Counted from the stretch's first letter, positions 1 to 9,330 are shown. The stretch: 15,856 nucleotides of DNA from Cerioporus squamosus (GCA_022592435.1 JABYQS010000660.1:1-15856), one strand, 5' to 3'. Notes: generated by a model not told the origin, from the sequence alone. Numbers and translations: made by a program.

Positions 1-1
1 C

Positions 2-124
2 CCCCGCGGGCACAAGCGCGGCCAGTCTTCCGCCTCATCCTCTGTCCGGAGCGGGCCGAACGGATTCGCGCCCGCAGTGAGCGCAGACTCGGACCTGTCT
101 AGCATGATCACGAAACAGCCATGA
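2..124 (+). CDS. C-terminal tail of an unidentified protein (partial)
   Basis: This open frame enters from the left edge and ends at a TGA at 122-124. It encodes about 40 residues, rich in Ser, Gly, Arg and Pro and ending in SSMITKQP, which is typical of the disordered tail of a fungal regulatory protein. No domain is visible, so no function can be given. Support is only the open frame and the residue composition. A second frame is also open up to a stop at 100-102, so the reading is uncertain. It could instead be 3' untranslated sequence of the same gene. Confidence 0.4.
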   Translation, partial: PRGHKRGQSSASSSVRSGPNGFAPAVSADSDLSSMITKQP

Positions 125-1615
125 CATCGCCCCGAGTTGCGCCTCCTGCCATCGCCCTCTCTGACACCCGCACCCGACACTGGCACATCACATCCACCTC
201 CCCCCTCAACCCCGACCTCAACCCACCGCCTCGGAGTGCGCAGACTCCTACGAAAGCTTACCGTAGTCATTCCTTACTTTGTTGGGTATTTATTTCTTAA
301 GTTCAACCTTCGATACCACTGTACGTATCCTTCGCTCCCTTCATCTTCTTCCCAAGTCATCCACTGATCCCGCTTTCTCCGGCCTGTGCAGATCGCTCAA
401 AAGACACTATCCCAAGGTCCACCGAGCACCTTGCGGCTACCACCATATCGCGGCACTTCCACTATTTATCAGTCGATCTGCCACTACCAGGGTCGCTGGA
501 ACCATATGCATCGCACCGCATCCCGCTGCGACGCCGGGGCGCGCACGGCTGGCTATTATACGCAGTGCAATCATCATGAACATGTTCCCGTCCTGCTAGT
601 CAGACCCGGCGTTTGTCCCCCTCTTCCTCCCCGTACCTTGGACCGAAATACATAGCCGTATCCGTCTCCCCTGAACCCGGACCCAGGCTCGGAAATTACC
701 CTAGTGATCATGCGTGTAAGTGTTTGTTGTGTGTACGACGTACCCGACTGAAGTGCGCGGAACGGTCGGAATGATTGCTGAAGAGTGCTTGTCGAGATCC
801 ACTAGAACCCGTCGTGACGCGTGAATCTTGAGGATCGCTCGGCCCAGTGTACGTGCGCCGGGGCTCGACATACGAGGGGTTATACTGACAGGACCCTGTG
901 TAGGCGGCCAGATACGCACAGTGCTCCCGTCATCTGCGCATCTCAGCCGCACTCCCAGCTAGGAGTGCCAGTCCACGATGACGCTCTCATCTCTCGGTGT
1001 CAGTGAGCATGGGCGTTCCGTGACAAAAAAGGCCCGACTAGCAGCCCTGCTATGTAGCAGCCAGGCGTGCACTTCTGGTTCCCGCGGTGCTTCGGATCGT
1101 AGGCTGGAAAGCGACCGACAAAATGGCTGACGCTACTCGCGCCACAAGCCACAGAGCATAGATATCGTTCTGGGGAGCAGGGCGCACCGAACATACGGCG
1201 AGGTTTAGGGCCACTGCCAGCGTCCATCCAGCTGTGGCGTCGACCAGCTTGACATTGCCGTTCACCAGGAAGCTGACTTTGCCGCTGTCAGACCGTATGC
1301 ATGGCACTAACATACATTCTAGACACTTCCACGAGACAAGACAGCCCTTCGAGAGCTGAGGCCATCATGTCACTCGGCGTATCGCCAAGATGAACATGCA
1401 CTTTGAGTTTGGCGAAGAGGGTTTGGAGCCTCGAGGCGTAGCCACAGATGTCGGCAGCTGTGGAACCACAAGGTACACTTGAGGTACGCTGCCATTTTCT
1501 GTCAAGCCGATAATGCAAGGTTCATGCCGGTCAGCACGGGAGTTGCGGTACTAGTAGTGCTCGCACACACCTTGCAATATCGAGCATGGTTCGAGGAGGC
1601 GCAGTTCGATGTCGA
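125..1615. other. Intergenic or unrecognised region
   Basis: I find no gene I can support here. Several short open frames overlap in different phases and none shows a known motif. A canonical-looking intron at 321-391 (GTACGT donor, CTGAT-like branch site near 364, TGTGCAG acceptor) suggests transcribed, spliced sequence, perhaps the 3' untranslated region of the gene ending at 124. A minus-strand stretch at about 1050-1518 has protein-like composition in two adjoining frames, but no start or splice model holds it together. No tRNA-like fold or transposon terminus was seen. Confidence 0.5.
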
Positions 1616-1968
1616 CTAATTGCCAAGCCCTCGGCTAGCACACATGGGGTATAGCCTAGGCCAGCATCCATAACATGTTAGCCGTGAAAGTATGTATGCT
1701 ATTATAAACGAGCGTAGAGGCACATGGGCAATACGAGACAAGAACAACACCGTGACGGAGATAGAGAGAGGCACTATACGAGGCGACCACGAACCAACAT
1801 CCAACGGAGAGGAGATATCAACGAGCGGAGCGTTCGGCGGAACGAGCAGCAGCACAGTCAGAGGAGCGAAAGAGTATTCCAACTGAGGGGGTATCACATC
1901 GCATCGCACTTCCGCCGCGGCGGGCAGCGCGACCCAAGCAGCAAGCGGCAGGTTTTGCGCCTCTGCGT

Positions 1969-3308
1969 CTACTGCGCAGCAGCCGACGGGCGGGCGTTGG
2001 TCTGCTCCTTGAGCGCAAGCAGCTGTTTTGACCGGAAGGCCTCGTAATGGATCTGCGCAGTCGTCTCGATGAGGTCCTGAAGGTGTGTCCTGTTGACGTA
2101 CACGCGTCAGTAGGTCCACGTGAGGGTGTGCGGGAGAAGACAGGGAGACGAACCTGGTAAGGAAGTTGCGCAGGTAGACGAACTCGCAGTGCCGCTCATC
2201 CTCCACGTTGACAACCCCCAGCGGTTCTTGCGGCCACGCACCGGCTTGCCGTCGATGATGACCGTGCGCTCCGAGCCGACAACCGCGAAGGGAATCATGC
2301 TCTGCATACGTGGTCACTATGGGCATGTAGGTCCCGCTGCGAGATTACGTACCCGGATGCTCTCGTTGAGCTGGATCTCCTCCTCGTCGTTCTCCTCAGT
2401 GTCGAAGGGGTAAAGGCGGATGTTGTGGTACACCAGTTCTTCCCGGATCTGCGGGCAAACGGGAACACGTCAGACCATCGAGCCTCTCGTGCTCTACAAC
2501 CAGGGAACGCACCTTTTGCTTGAAAGCATCCCGCTCCTCAAGCGTCAAGCTGTCCGACTTGGCGATGACAGGGACGACGTTGACAACCTCGCTCAGCTTC
2601 TTCATGACGATAACATCAATGGGACGGAGGGAGTGGCCCGTCGGGTTGATGAAGAAGAGCGCGCAGTGGATACGCGTGTCCTGGATATGGCGGTCGCGCT
2701 GCGCGGTGAGCTCCTTGCGCAGGTACGCGCTGTGCTGGTCCTTGATGTACTTGACAATGGGGTCCCAGCTGGCATCGCGGAGAAGACGCGTCAGCGTGGG
2801 GTTGCGGTATATGGGAAGCGGGATGCATGGAAGCAATGACGGGTACGGGGAACATACCAGTTTTCGTTGTTGACCTGGTCGCCGTAGCCGGGGGTGTCGA
2901 CGATGTTCAGCCGGAGCTTCACGCCGTTCTCGACAATGACTGTGTCCAATGTTGAGGATAACAGAACGAGCGTGGATACCTAGGGAACGCACCGTGAGAG
3001 ACGGGGTGAATCTCCGTCGTCTGCCTGACGGGCTCGTCCGCGTCGAAGCGGCCCTTCGAGTCGATGAGGTGCGACGCGAAGATAGTGTTGATGAGGGTCG
3101 ACTTCCCCAGACCCGTCTGACCTGTTTGCACGTTCGTAGGGTTAACAAGACTGCCCAGCGCTGTAGCATGCCGTGATTGGTGCGTACCAACGACGATGAT
3201 GTTGAACTGGAAACCGCGCTTCAAGAGCTTGTGCTCAATCTGCTGCGTGATGGTGTCGAAGCCGACGTAGGAGTTGGCACGGATCTCTTCGGCGGTGGGG
3301 GCGGCCAT
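1969..3308 (-). CDS. CDC10: Septin, Cdc10 class (carries one frameshift)
   Basis: GTP-binding septin that assembles into hetero-oligomeric filaments at septa and sites of polarised growth. Seven exons: 3308-3188, 3121-2993, 2939-2858, 2768-2513, 2448-2353, 2301-2154 and 2089-1969. All six introns (51-89 bases) are GT-AG. The 953 coding bases are one short of 318 codons. The start ATG sits in a good context (AAGCCATGGCC) after a CT-rich leader. Motifs: P-loop GQTGLGKST at residues 41-49, G3 DTPG at 98-101, G4 AKSD at 180-183, then the septin unique element with NRWG..VNVEDERHCEF. There is no C-terminal coiled coil, as expected for Cdc10; the protein ends soon after IHYEAFR, near 317 residues, close to the yeast length. 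One base is missing at 2215-2219, between RKNRW and VVNVED, so the frame breaks there. Intron 6 uses an unusual GTTCGT donor. The family assignment is secure; the Cdc10 class rests on the conserved N-terminus and the missing coiled coil. Confidence 0.95.
2215..2219 (-). other. Single-base deletion in a homopolymer of the septin gene
   Basis: On the minus strand the run of five G's after the TG of the Trp codon gives W-G-L-S-T-W. With six G's the reading becomes the family-standard W-G-V-V-N-V-E-D. Upstream and downstream halves are each perfectly conserved in their own frames and no splice signal lies between them. The likely cause is homopolymer undercalling in the assembly. A real mutation would remove the last ~85 residues of a widely important cytoskeletal protein. 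Confidence 0.9.
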
Positions 3309-4575
3309 GGCTTAGACGACGGAGGCGGGGAGGACGGGGACGAGGAGGACGACGCGGAGGGGATGGAGGTGGACGACAACACAGCGCTGTCAACGCGGAA
3401 ACGCCCAAACTTCCAGGCCATTAGCGTGGCACTTACTGGGAAGATTATAAGAAGCTTCTAATCCAGGTTTCTGACTCCGATTACCTGGCTTTCCCTACTT
3501 GTTAACTGGACTTCTGTTTCTGGGTCTAATAACCGCATCAACCACTACTGAGTCGGTTAGACTCGGCTATAGCCGACCTTATCGACTCACATACACGGGG
3601 GAGCGGCGTTTCACGAAATTCCTATGAAACGGCCCGTTTGAAGACATTCAGTGACTTTTCTACGACCAGACTTAAACTGTCAAACCACGACTGTTCATGA
3701 ACTGGGCTAATCTGAGATAGCCGGGGCCAATATAGCCATATAAGGACAGGCCTGACGTACTCACGCAGCACAATTTCTGGCCATAACGGGCATTTTTGAC
3801 AATTTCGGAGCACATTCAGTCAGGCATCCGGGCAGGTAATTACGAGCGCACTGTAGGTAGGGTAACAGGATGTTTATTGCAACAATGCACCGAATAAACA
3901 CATGCGCGTATACTATGACATAATGCTACTACAGATGAGGGGAACAGTGCCCATTGCGTGTTGCGCAACCAGGCATGGCTCGGAGAGAGGGAGGGAGTCT
4001 GAACGCCTGCAAAGAGCATCGTCGACGTCAGTGGCCATGGCGAAGGATGTGAGACACGGGGGCTCACCTGCACTGAGTCGTGAACTTGAAGAAGGTCGGC
4101 ACCTGTCAGAAACGTGGAAGTCTGCAGGCTCGAAGGGGGAAGGGAACATGGGGGGAGAAGGAAAGGAGCAACCGGGGGCGAGTCGAAGGGCGGCCGGATT
4201 TTTGAAGGGCAAAGTCAACCGTGGGAGCGAGGAAAAGCCTGGAAACCATGACCAGTTCCGGCGTGGTGCCGGCATCGGGGCTTGCAGTCGGCCTGAGGTG
4301 TTGGCGAGATCGGCCAGATTTCTTTCCATGGACCGACCATGAACAGTCTTGGATTATTTGTGAGCCTTGCATCCCACGTCTCTCCACGGATCACTTGAAG
4401 ACGTTCTACGAAGTGGTGTCATAAACTGATCATAAACAGGCCTGGTCCGTGAAAAGTCGTAAAACGCCAGTTGGCCGTGTATTTGAGTTACAGTATGTTG
4501 CGAGATCGTGTCATGATCCTGGGATTCGCCCATACCTTACTTGTCCTTCTGAGTCACCGCCGGATGGTTCAGACC
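3309..4575. other. Divergent intergenic region between the septin and F-box-like genes
   Basis: The first ~110 bases are the septin leader, CT-rich when read on the minus strand. A TATA-like TTATAAT on the minus strand lies at about 3444-3450, some 136 bases before the septin ATG. An out-of-frame ATG at 3421 on the minus strand would make an overlapping upstream ORF if transcription starts above it. An inverted element lies at 3550-3588. Between 3900 and 4340 both strands are open for about 140 codons (3902-4342 plus, 3913-4329 minus), but neither frame has a recognisable domain, and long open frames on both strands of one stretch usually reflect base composition. Confidence 0.5.
3550..3588. 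repeat. Nested palindrome (possible cruciform or hairpin)
   Basis: A perfect 14-base palindrome, TCGGCTATAGCCGA, at 3563-3576 lies inside a wider inverted repeat, GAGTCG at 3550-3555 and CGACTC at 3583-3588. The element is about 240 bases upstream of the septin start codon and about 1.3 kb upstream of the F-box-like gene. It could be a site for a dimeric regulator or a remnant of a small transposable element. No target duplication was recognised. Confidence 0.5.
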
Positions 4576-4846
4576 ACCACAGTCCCGTACACGCTGGATA
4601 GGGGGTAGGTCTCGCTACGTAGAACGGGGTTCTGGTGAGTGCACTCAGTTCAATAGGCCACGATAGTCCTAACAACCCTCTGTGCGTTCCCATGCCAGTG
4701 GATAGACGTACAAGCTCCTCACCACAGTCCGTGCACGCAGGACAGGGGTTACATAAACCTCGTAGAGCAGGGTTCTGGTGAGTACACTCAGTTCAATCGT
4801 CCCGCGAGGAGTCTTAACAAGCGTCCCATAAATGTAGACGTCCAGG
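4576..4846. repeat. Degenerate two-copy tandem repeat, period about 145 bases
   Basis: Copy A starts at 4576 and copy B at 4721, both with ACCACAGTCC. They share CAC-GC then GGA-AGGGG, then the near-identical core GGTTCTGGTGAGT.CACTCAG (4628 and 4771), TTCAAT, and a common AGT.(C/T)TAACAA ending at 4675 and 4820. Similarity continues weakly to GCGT..CCCAT and TAGACGT in both copies, so the unit appears to be a direct tandem duplication. Copy B ends a few bases before the ATG at 4851, so the duplicated DNA forms the proximal promoter and leader of that gene. The many substitutions show that the duplication is old. Confidence 0.75.
4636..4647. promoter_or_regulatory. 12-base palindrome TGAGTGCACTCA in repeat copy A
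   Basis: The site is a perfect dyad and sits in the best conserved part of the tandem repeat. Copy B holds TGAGTACACTCA at 4779-4790, one central base different and about 60 bases before the ATG of the downstream gene. Conservation of this core amid diverged flanks suggests a protein-binding site. The binding factor is unknown and the role is inference only. Confidence 0.3.
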
Positions 4847-4850
4847 AGAC

Positions 4851-5978
4851 ATGGCTCCGAAGCTACCGCAAGAGCTGATAGACCAGACAATTGATCACCT
4901 CTGGAACGACGTCGCCGCTCTCGCCGCATGCGCCCTTGCGTCCCATGCCTGCCTGCCGTCCGCCCGGATCCACCTCTTCCATGACCAGCGTATCCTGGGA
5001 GCGAAGAGCTGCGCCCGCTTCGAGGCCTTCATCGACGACTGCCCGGACGCCGTCAAATGCATCCGGAAGCTCTCCGTCACCGAGCCGACAAGCACCGCGT
5101 ACGCCCAGCACTGGGTGACTCAGATCCCCGCGCTTGTCGCGCGTCTCGAGGGGCTCAGAACGCTCGAGCTCGTCGGCCTTCATTACGTCTCGCTGCAACG
5201 CTGCACGCCGGAGACACTCTCCGCGTTCGGGAAGCTCACCAGCCTCCTCTTTGCCGACGTCTACTTTGACCACTTCCTCGACGTCCAGACTCTCCTCTCC
5301 GTCGCGTGCAACACAACCGACCTCTGCTTCTATCGTGTCGGGTGGGGCAGCTCCACTCCTCCTCTGTATGACAAACGCCCGGAGCCGAAGCCGTTGCATC
5401 TGAGGCGGCTTGTGGTCGACTCGTGGGCGTCGTCGATCATGGTCCGGGACTGGCTCCTCCCGTCTGCGGAGCTGGGCGCGGTCGACATCCGGTCGGCGAT
5501 GATCCGCTGGAGAGAGAGGGACGCGGTGGACGTCCTGAACTCGGTCTTCCGTGTGTGCGGGCCCGCTCTGGAGCACCTGTTCGTCGAGCTGCCGACCACC
5601 AGCGAAGGAGGACAGGACGCACCTTCCCTGCATCACAATACCAATCTGCGCAAGCTGGAGGTGGACGGGATCGTCCTCCCTGGTCCCCCGACGGGGGCAT
5701 TGTCTCTGCTCGACACGCTCCGGTCCGCCAAGCTGGAGACGCTGCTGATCTCCATGCTCGTGCTCCGAACGGACGTGCTGTCGTCGTTTGAATGGGCGCA
5801 GCTCGACGCCATCCTCTCGCGTTCGCAGTTTCGCGACGTTACGGTCACAATCACCGTCAACCGTGCGCTCCATCCGGACAACAACGACGCGTCCGCTGTC
5901 CGTTCGGCGATCGAGGAGGTCCTGCCCGAGACGGTCAGGAGGGGGAAATTGACCATCAATCTCTCCGGGTGGTCTTGA
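4851..5978 (+). CDS. F-box-like domain protein, single exon, 375 aa
   Basis: The uninterrupted frame of 375 residues starts at an ATG with a G at +4 and ends with TGA. Residues 3-45 (LPQELIDQTIDHLWND.. then ..ALASHACLPSARIHLF) match the F-box-like N-terminus found in large Agaricomycete families: a Pro-Glu-Leu/Ile-Ile-Asp helix, then a run where the Ala-Leu-(Val/Ala)-S-(R/H) helix precedes an HLF element. The rest holds leucine-rich stretches (LRTLELVGLHYV, LTSLLFADVYF, LHLRRLVVDSW, LRKLEVDGIVL, LETLLISMLVL), which suggest degenerate leucine-rich repeats. Such proteins are thought to recruit targets to SCF ubiquitin ligases, but most are uncharacterised and the target here is unknown. The complementary strand is also open for 375 codons; that frame has no domain, and the plus frame has the better motif and codon pattern. 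The gene is transcribed away from the septin, and its proximal promoter carries the tandem repeat ending near 4846. Confidence 0.8.
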   Translation: MAPKLPQELIDQTIDHLWNDVAALAACALASHACLPSARIHLFHDQRILGAKSCARFEAFIDDCPDAVKCIRKLSVTEPTSTAYAQHWVTQIPALVARLEGLRTLELVGLHYVSLQRCTPETLSAFGKLTSLLFADVYFDHFLDVQTLLSVACNTTDLCFYRVGWGSSTPPLYDKRPEPKPLHLRRLVVDSWASSIMVRDWLLPSAELGAVDIRSAMIRWRERDAVDVLNSVFRVCGPALEHLFVELPTTSEGGQDAPSLHHNTNLRKLEVDGIVLPGPPTGALSLLDTLRSAKLETLLISMLVLRTDVLSSFEWAQLDAILSRSQFRDVTVTITVNRALHPDNNDASAVRSAIEEVLPETVRRGKLTINLSGWS

Positions 5979-6227
5979 GCGGTATGACATCTTGCTTTAT
6001 ATATATCATCGATCTTGTGGGGAGCATCTAATGTGGGTAGACGAGGAGGCAGGCAGGATCCTGGCGTTCCCCCTGTACGTATCTCGGATTGCATGTTCTA
6101 GGCACACCGTAAAGTTTGCTTGTCACCGCGTACGTTAACGTCACAAAACCCCCTACGAACGAATTGAGTGTGAAATCATGATATCACATAACCACTGCTA
6201 CCTCGTCGACTGGGGGTAAGGGTATGT
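5979..6227. other. Spacer between the two F-box genes
   Basis: It holds the AT-rich 3' flank of the upstream gene (TTTATATATATC near 5996-6008) and the short promoter of the F-box/WD40 gene. A 10-base palindrome, ACGTTAACGT, at 6132-6141 contains AACGTCAC (6136-6143), which resembles a CRE half site. This is suggestive only. Confidence 0.35.
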
Positions 6228-8570
6228 ATGGAACACGGGCCGGGGAAGCGCCGGAGTCGCATGGAAACAAGCGTGCCCATTCCAGGGCGCATAGGCCCGT
6301 CTGCTGCCACCATCTGCTCCGTCTTCCTCGCCGCCATGCTGGTTCTCACAGACGAAGGATACATCGACGAAGACATGCTGAGCCCCGTTGCACACAACGG
6401 TGGCGACCTCGCGGCGCGGACTGTCCGGGAGCGGGAAGGTACGTACCCGAATATATTTCCCGCCCGCGCGACCCGTAACACTGGGACCATGCACTCGTTC
6501 ATACAGAGCTTGCGTACAAGATCCTCGCGTCGCTGCCGAGGTCGAGTCTCGCCGTGCTGCAGAGCAGGATTGCGCCGCTGTTGAAGTTGGACATCGTTGG
6601 GGTGCGTGTGTTCTCAATTGCTATGGGCCGAGGGCTCCCATCGCGCGGGCTCACACGACTCAACGCCACAGCTGCTCCCCACGGAGGTCGCGCTTCACGT
6701 ATTCTCCTACCTTCCCTACCAGTCCCTCCTCACATGCGCACTCGTCAGCCGTCGGTGGCGTGTGCTCGCAGACGACCAGGCGCTGTGGAAGAGCCTCTGC
6801 CTCGAACGGAAGTGGGAGTGGCGCGCTCCCCCAGACGCGTTTCAGCCCGAGGCCGGCAGCTGCCCCAGCGAGCACGCAACCGACCACGACTCGGATTCGG
6901 ACGACGAAGGGATGGGCGACGAAGAGGATGACGACGATGTTATGCAGGTCGACGACTCGGGCTTCGCCTCTGCGTTCATGGATATCGACGACGACAGTGG
7001 CCCCCCTCAGGCGGCAGCTTCATCATCAGCCACACGTCTGTCGGTTCCCACTCACTTGTTGACTGCCGCTGCTCAGCCCTCTGCCTCCTCGTCTTCGTCT
7101 TCTTCTCGCCCGATGCGATCGCCCCGTGCGCGCCATTCCGCCCCGTCCATGCTTCAGTCCCCGGCGGCACGCCATCCACACTCGAAACCCGACTACAAGC
7201 TCCTCCACCAAACGCACGTCAGGCTGCGAAACCGCTTTGCCGCAGGATCGTACACCCTGTCCAACCTGCAAACCCGCGGCGCGCCCAACTCACACTCGAA
7301 CACGATCTACTGCCTGCAGCTCTACACCTACCCGGAGACCGGCACGCAGGTGCTGTTCACAGGCTCCAAAGACCGCACGATCCGCGAGTGGGACCTTGCG
7401 ACGGGCTCGGTGATCCGGGTGCTCGACGGGGTGCACGAGAGCAGCGTGCTGAGCATCTGCGTCTACCGCGGCCTGCTCGCGAGCGCGAGCAGCGACCGCA
7501 GGGTGGTCGTGTGGGATCTCGCCAAGGACCAGCCGATCAAGATCATTCGGGAGCACGAAGACAGCGTGCTCTGCGTTCGGTTCGACGACAAGCGGCTAGT
7601 CTCCTGTTCCAAAGGTGAGCCGCTTTGTTGTCCCTTGCGAGCGTGCAGTTGACGCGCACCCAGACAGGACCGTTCGGACGTACCTGTTCCCGGACTTGGC
7701 CCGCCAGCACGTGCTGAATGCGCATCGTGCCGCGGTGAACGCCGTCTCGATCTCAAACAACCACATCATATCTGTTTCTGGGGACCGCTCCCTCCGCCTG
7801 TGGGACGCTGACACCGGCACGCTGCTCCGGACTTTCGAGAACCACCACCGTCGGGGGTACGTGCGCGAGGTTGTTGCCACTGGTCGCACGCAGCTGACAG
7901 TCTCTCTGACAGGATTGCTTCGATCGATTACAAGCATCCGTTTGTGCTGTCGGGATCGTCCGATAAGCACATCCGGCTACTTGATCTGACGACCACGCAG
8001 GGATGGTCGACCTCGCCTTCGGCCGACAAGCAGGTCCCGGTGGCAGCGAGAGCGGTGGTCTGCGAAGCATGCGGCAGTGCTACCTCGGGGGCAGAGATTC
8101 CCCAACCTCCCCCTCGTCGCCGGGCCCACGAGGACCTCGTGCGGAGTGTGGCTCTGAACTCGGAAGTCGTCGTCAGCGGAAGCTATGACTTCACCGTAAA
8201 GGTCAGTACGGTCGCCAGTGACAGCTGCACTGGTCGGGCTCATGCTTGTCCCATTCTCTCAGGTTTGGGACCGCCAAACCGGGGCGCTCATCGCCGATCT
8301 CGCCGGTGGACACACGGGAAGAATCTTCTGCGTCGGCTTCGATTGCACCAAGGTACGCCAAGCTGTTACCTATGGTGATCACGGCCCTGACTGAGTGCAC
8401 AATCTGTGCTGCCCGATACCGTACAGATCGTCTCGTGTGGAGAGGACCAGGTAAAGTCGTGCTCCAGATCGCCGGGTTGAACGTACCGACTGACGCTTCT
8501 CGCCTCGGAACAGAGAATATGCATATGGGACTTTTCGCATGGGATTGAGACATCATTCATCAAGCTGTGA
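6228..8570 (+). CDS. F-box/WD40-repeat protein (SCF substrate receptor type)
   Basis: Probable substrate receptor of an SCF (Skp1-cullin-F-box) ubiquitin ligase, in the broad Cdc4/Met30/beta-TrCP style. Eight exons: 6228-6438, 6507-6601, 6672-7614, 7664-7856, 7913-8201, 8263-8352, 8427-8450 and 8514-8570. All introns are GT-AG (49-74 bases) and every junction keeps frame, giving 633 residues. The F-box is at about residues 103-145 (LLPTEVALHVFSYLP..SLLTCALVSRRWR). A very acidic, Ser-rich linker follows, probably disordered. Seven WD40 blades run from about residue 310 to the end, closing with IREWDLATG, VVVWDLAKD, RTYLFPDL, LRLWDADTG, IRLLDLTT, VKVWDRQTG and ICIWDFSHG. The first in-frame ATG after an upstream stop is 6228; 6261 and 6336 are alternatives. 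An ATG at 6224 in another frame opens an overlapping upstream ORF to 6478, which may lower use of 6228. Exon 7 is only 24 bases. The protein ends IKL. Orthology to a named yeast protein cannot be settled by eye. Confidence 0.93.
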
Positions 8571-9213
8571 GGCTGGCGGTAGGCATGATTCCGTCCGTTC
8601 TTGTACTCTACGCCTGGTACACTCTTTGGCACCTTGCATGACATCACCCTCATTCTCTGTTCATCGGCGAGACACCGTCTTGCGAGCGTCAAGATCCGAG
8701 ATTGCAAGTATAACATTGGTTGTTCGAGCGCCATGACGGGTCCTTCCCCGCATCAGCGCACTTGTCAGCACAAGTGTCGGAGGCAGGTAAGCCCCCCTCC
8801 CATGCATGAATACGGCCGTGACGGTGGCTTTCAGGCAGGTAGTGGTGTACTCCATGTGACGGCCGAGCGACTCGGGTCGTGCGGCCGGAGATCCGCGGAC
8901 AGCGCAAGTGGACGGTCCCATACCGTACCCCGCGCAGATACAGGACAAGGCCGGTTAATGAAATCATTGCACTTTTGACAAAACAGCATAGCTCGGAACT
9001 CTCTTTGAGTGGCACACAATCACTCAGGGCTGCCGCTTGCGGCGATACAGAGGTGTAGGACATCCACCCGGCCCGTGCCAGTGGGCGACAGGTATGTCTA
9101 GATTCAGATTCGCCCGCTCTGCCTCTCCCTCTGCCTTGGGCTCTGCCGCACATTCGGGCCCTTCAACGTGTTCCCCTTGACTTTACCTTGCTGATGGCCG
9201 AATGCGGTAGAGG
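8571..9213. other. Intergenic region upstream of the terpene synthase
   Basis: It contains the 3' flank of the F-box/WD40 gene and the upstream region of the terpene synthase. A small hairpin, CACTTGT-CAGC-ACAAGTG, lies at 8759-8776. Open frames on the minus strand (for example 8689-9153) have no recognisable motif and are Arg/Ser-rich, as expected of non-coding GC-rich sequence. No further gene is supported. Confidence 0.45.
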
Positions 9214-9219
9214 TATAAG
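9214..9219 (+). promoter_or_regulatory. TATA-like box of the terpene synthase
   Basis: TATAAG in the context GAGGTATAAGTGGGGG lies 117 bases before the ATG at 9331. A C/T-rich stretch with CACA and TCTACAC elements follows, typical of a fungal transcription start region and 5' leader. The position is consistent with a TATA-driven, possibly inducible promoter. There is no direct evidence of use. Confidence 0.45.
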
Positions 9220-9330
9220 TGGGGGACATGGGACCCCTGCACACACCGCAAGTCGGATACGCTCCCCCCTCGCCCTTCACATCTACACGTTCCTTCTTAC
9301 CACAACCGCTACTTCGATCGATCGTGCGCC

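Noticed and set aside
3601..3640. Inverted repeat CGTTTCA / TGAAACG at 3607-3631
   Set aside because: Seven-base arms with an 11-base loop are expected by chance in a window of this size.
3902..4342. Plus-strand frame of 146 codons, with a 138-codon minus frame at 3913-4329
   Set aside because: Both strands are open over the same bases, neither shows a motif, and no splice extension gives a convincing protein. A small lineage-specific gene cannot be excluded.
4863..5990. A 375-codon open frame on the minus strand opposite the F-box-like gene
   Set aside because: It mirrors the plus-strand gene codon for codon, is rich in Arg, Asp and Glu without a domain, and the plus frame has an F-box-like motif and a proper ATG. 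It is an antisense shadow of GC-rich codon use.
8689..9153. Minus-strand frame of 154 codons between the F-box/WD40 and terpene synthase genes
   Set aside because: Composition is Arg/Ser/Cys-rich with no domain, and it overlaps other open frames. There is not enough to call a gene.
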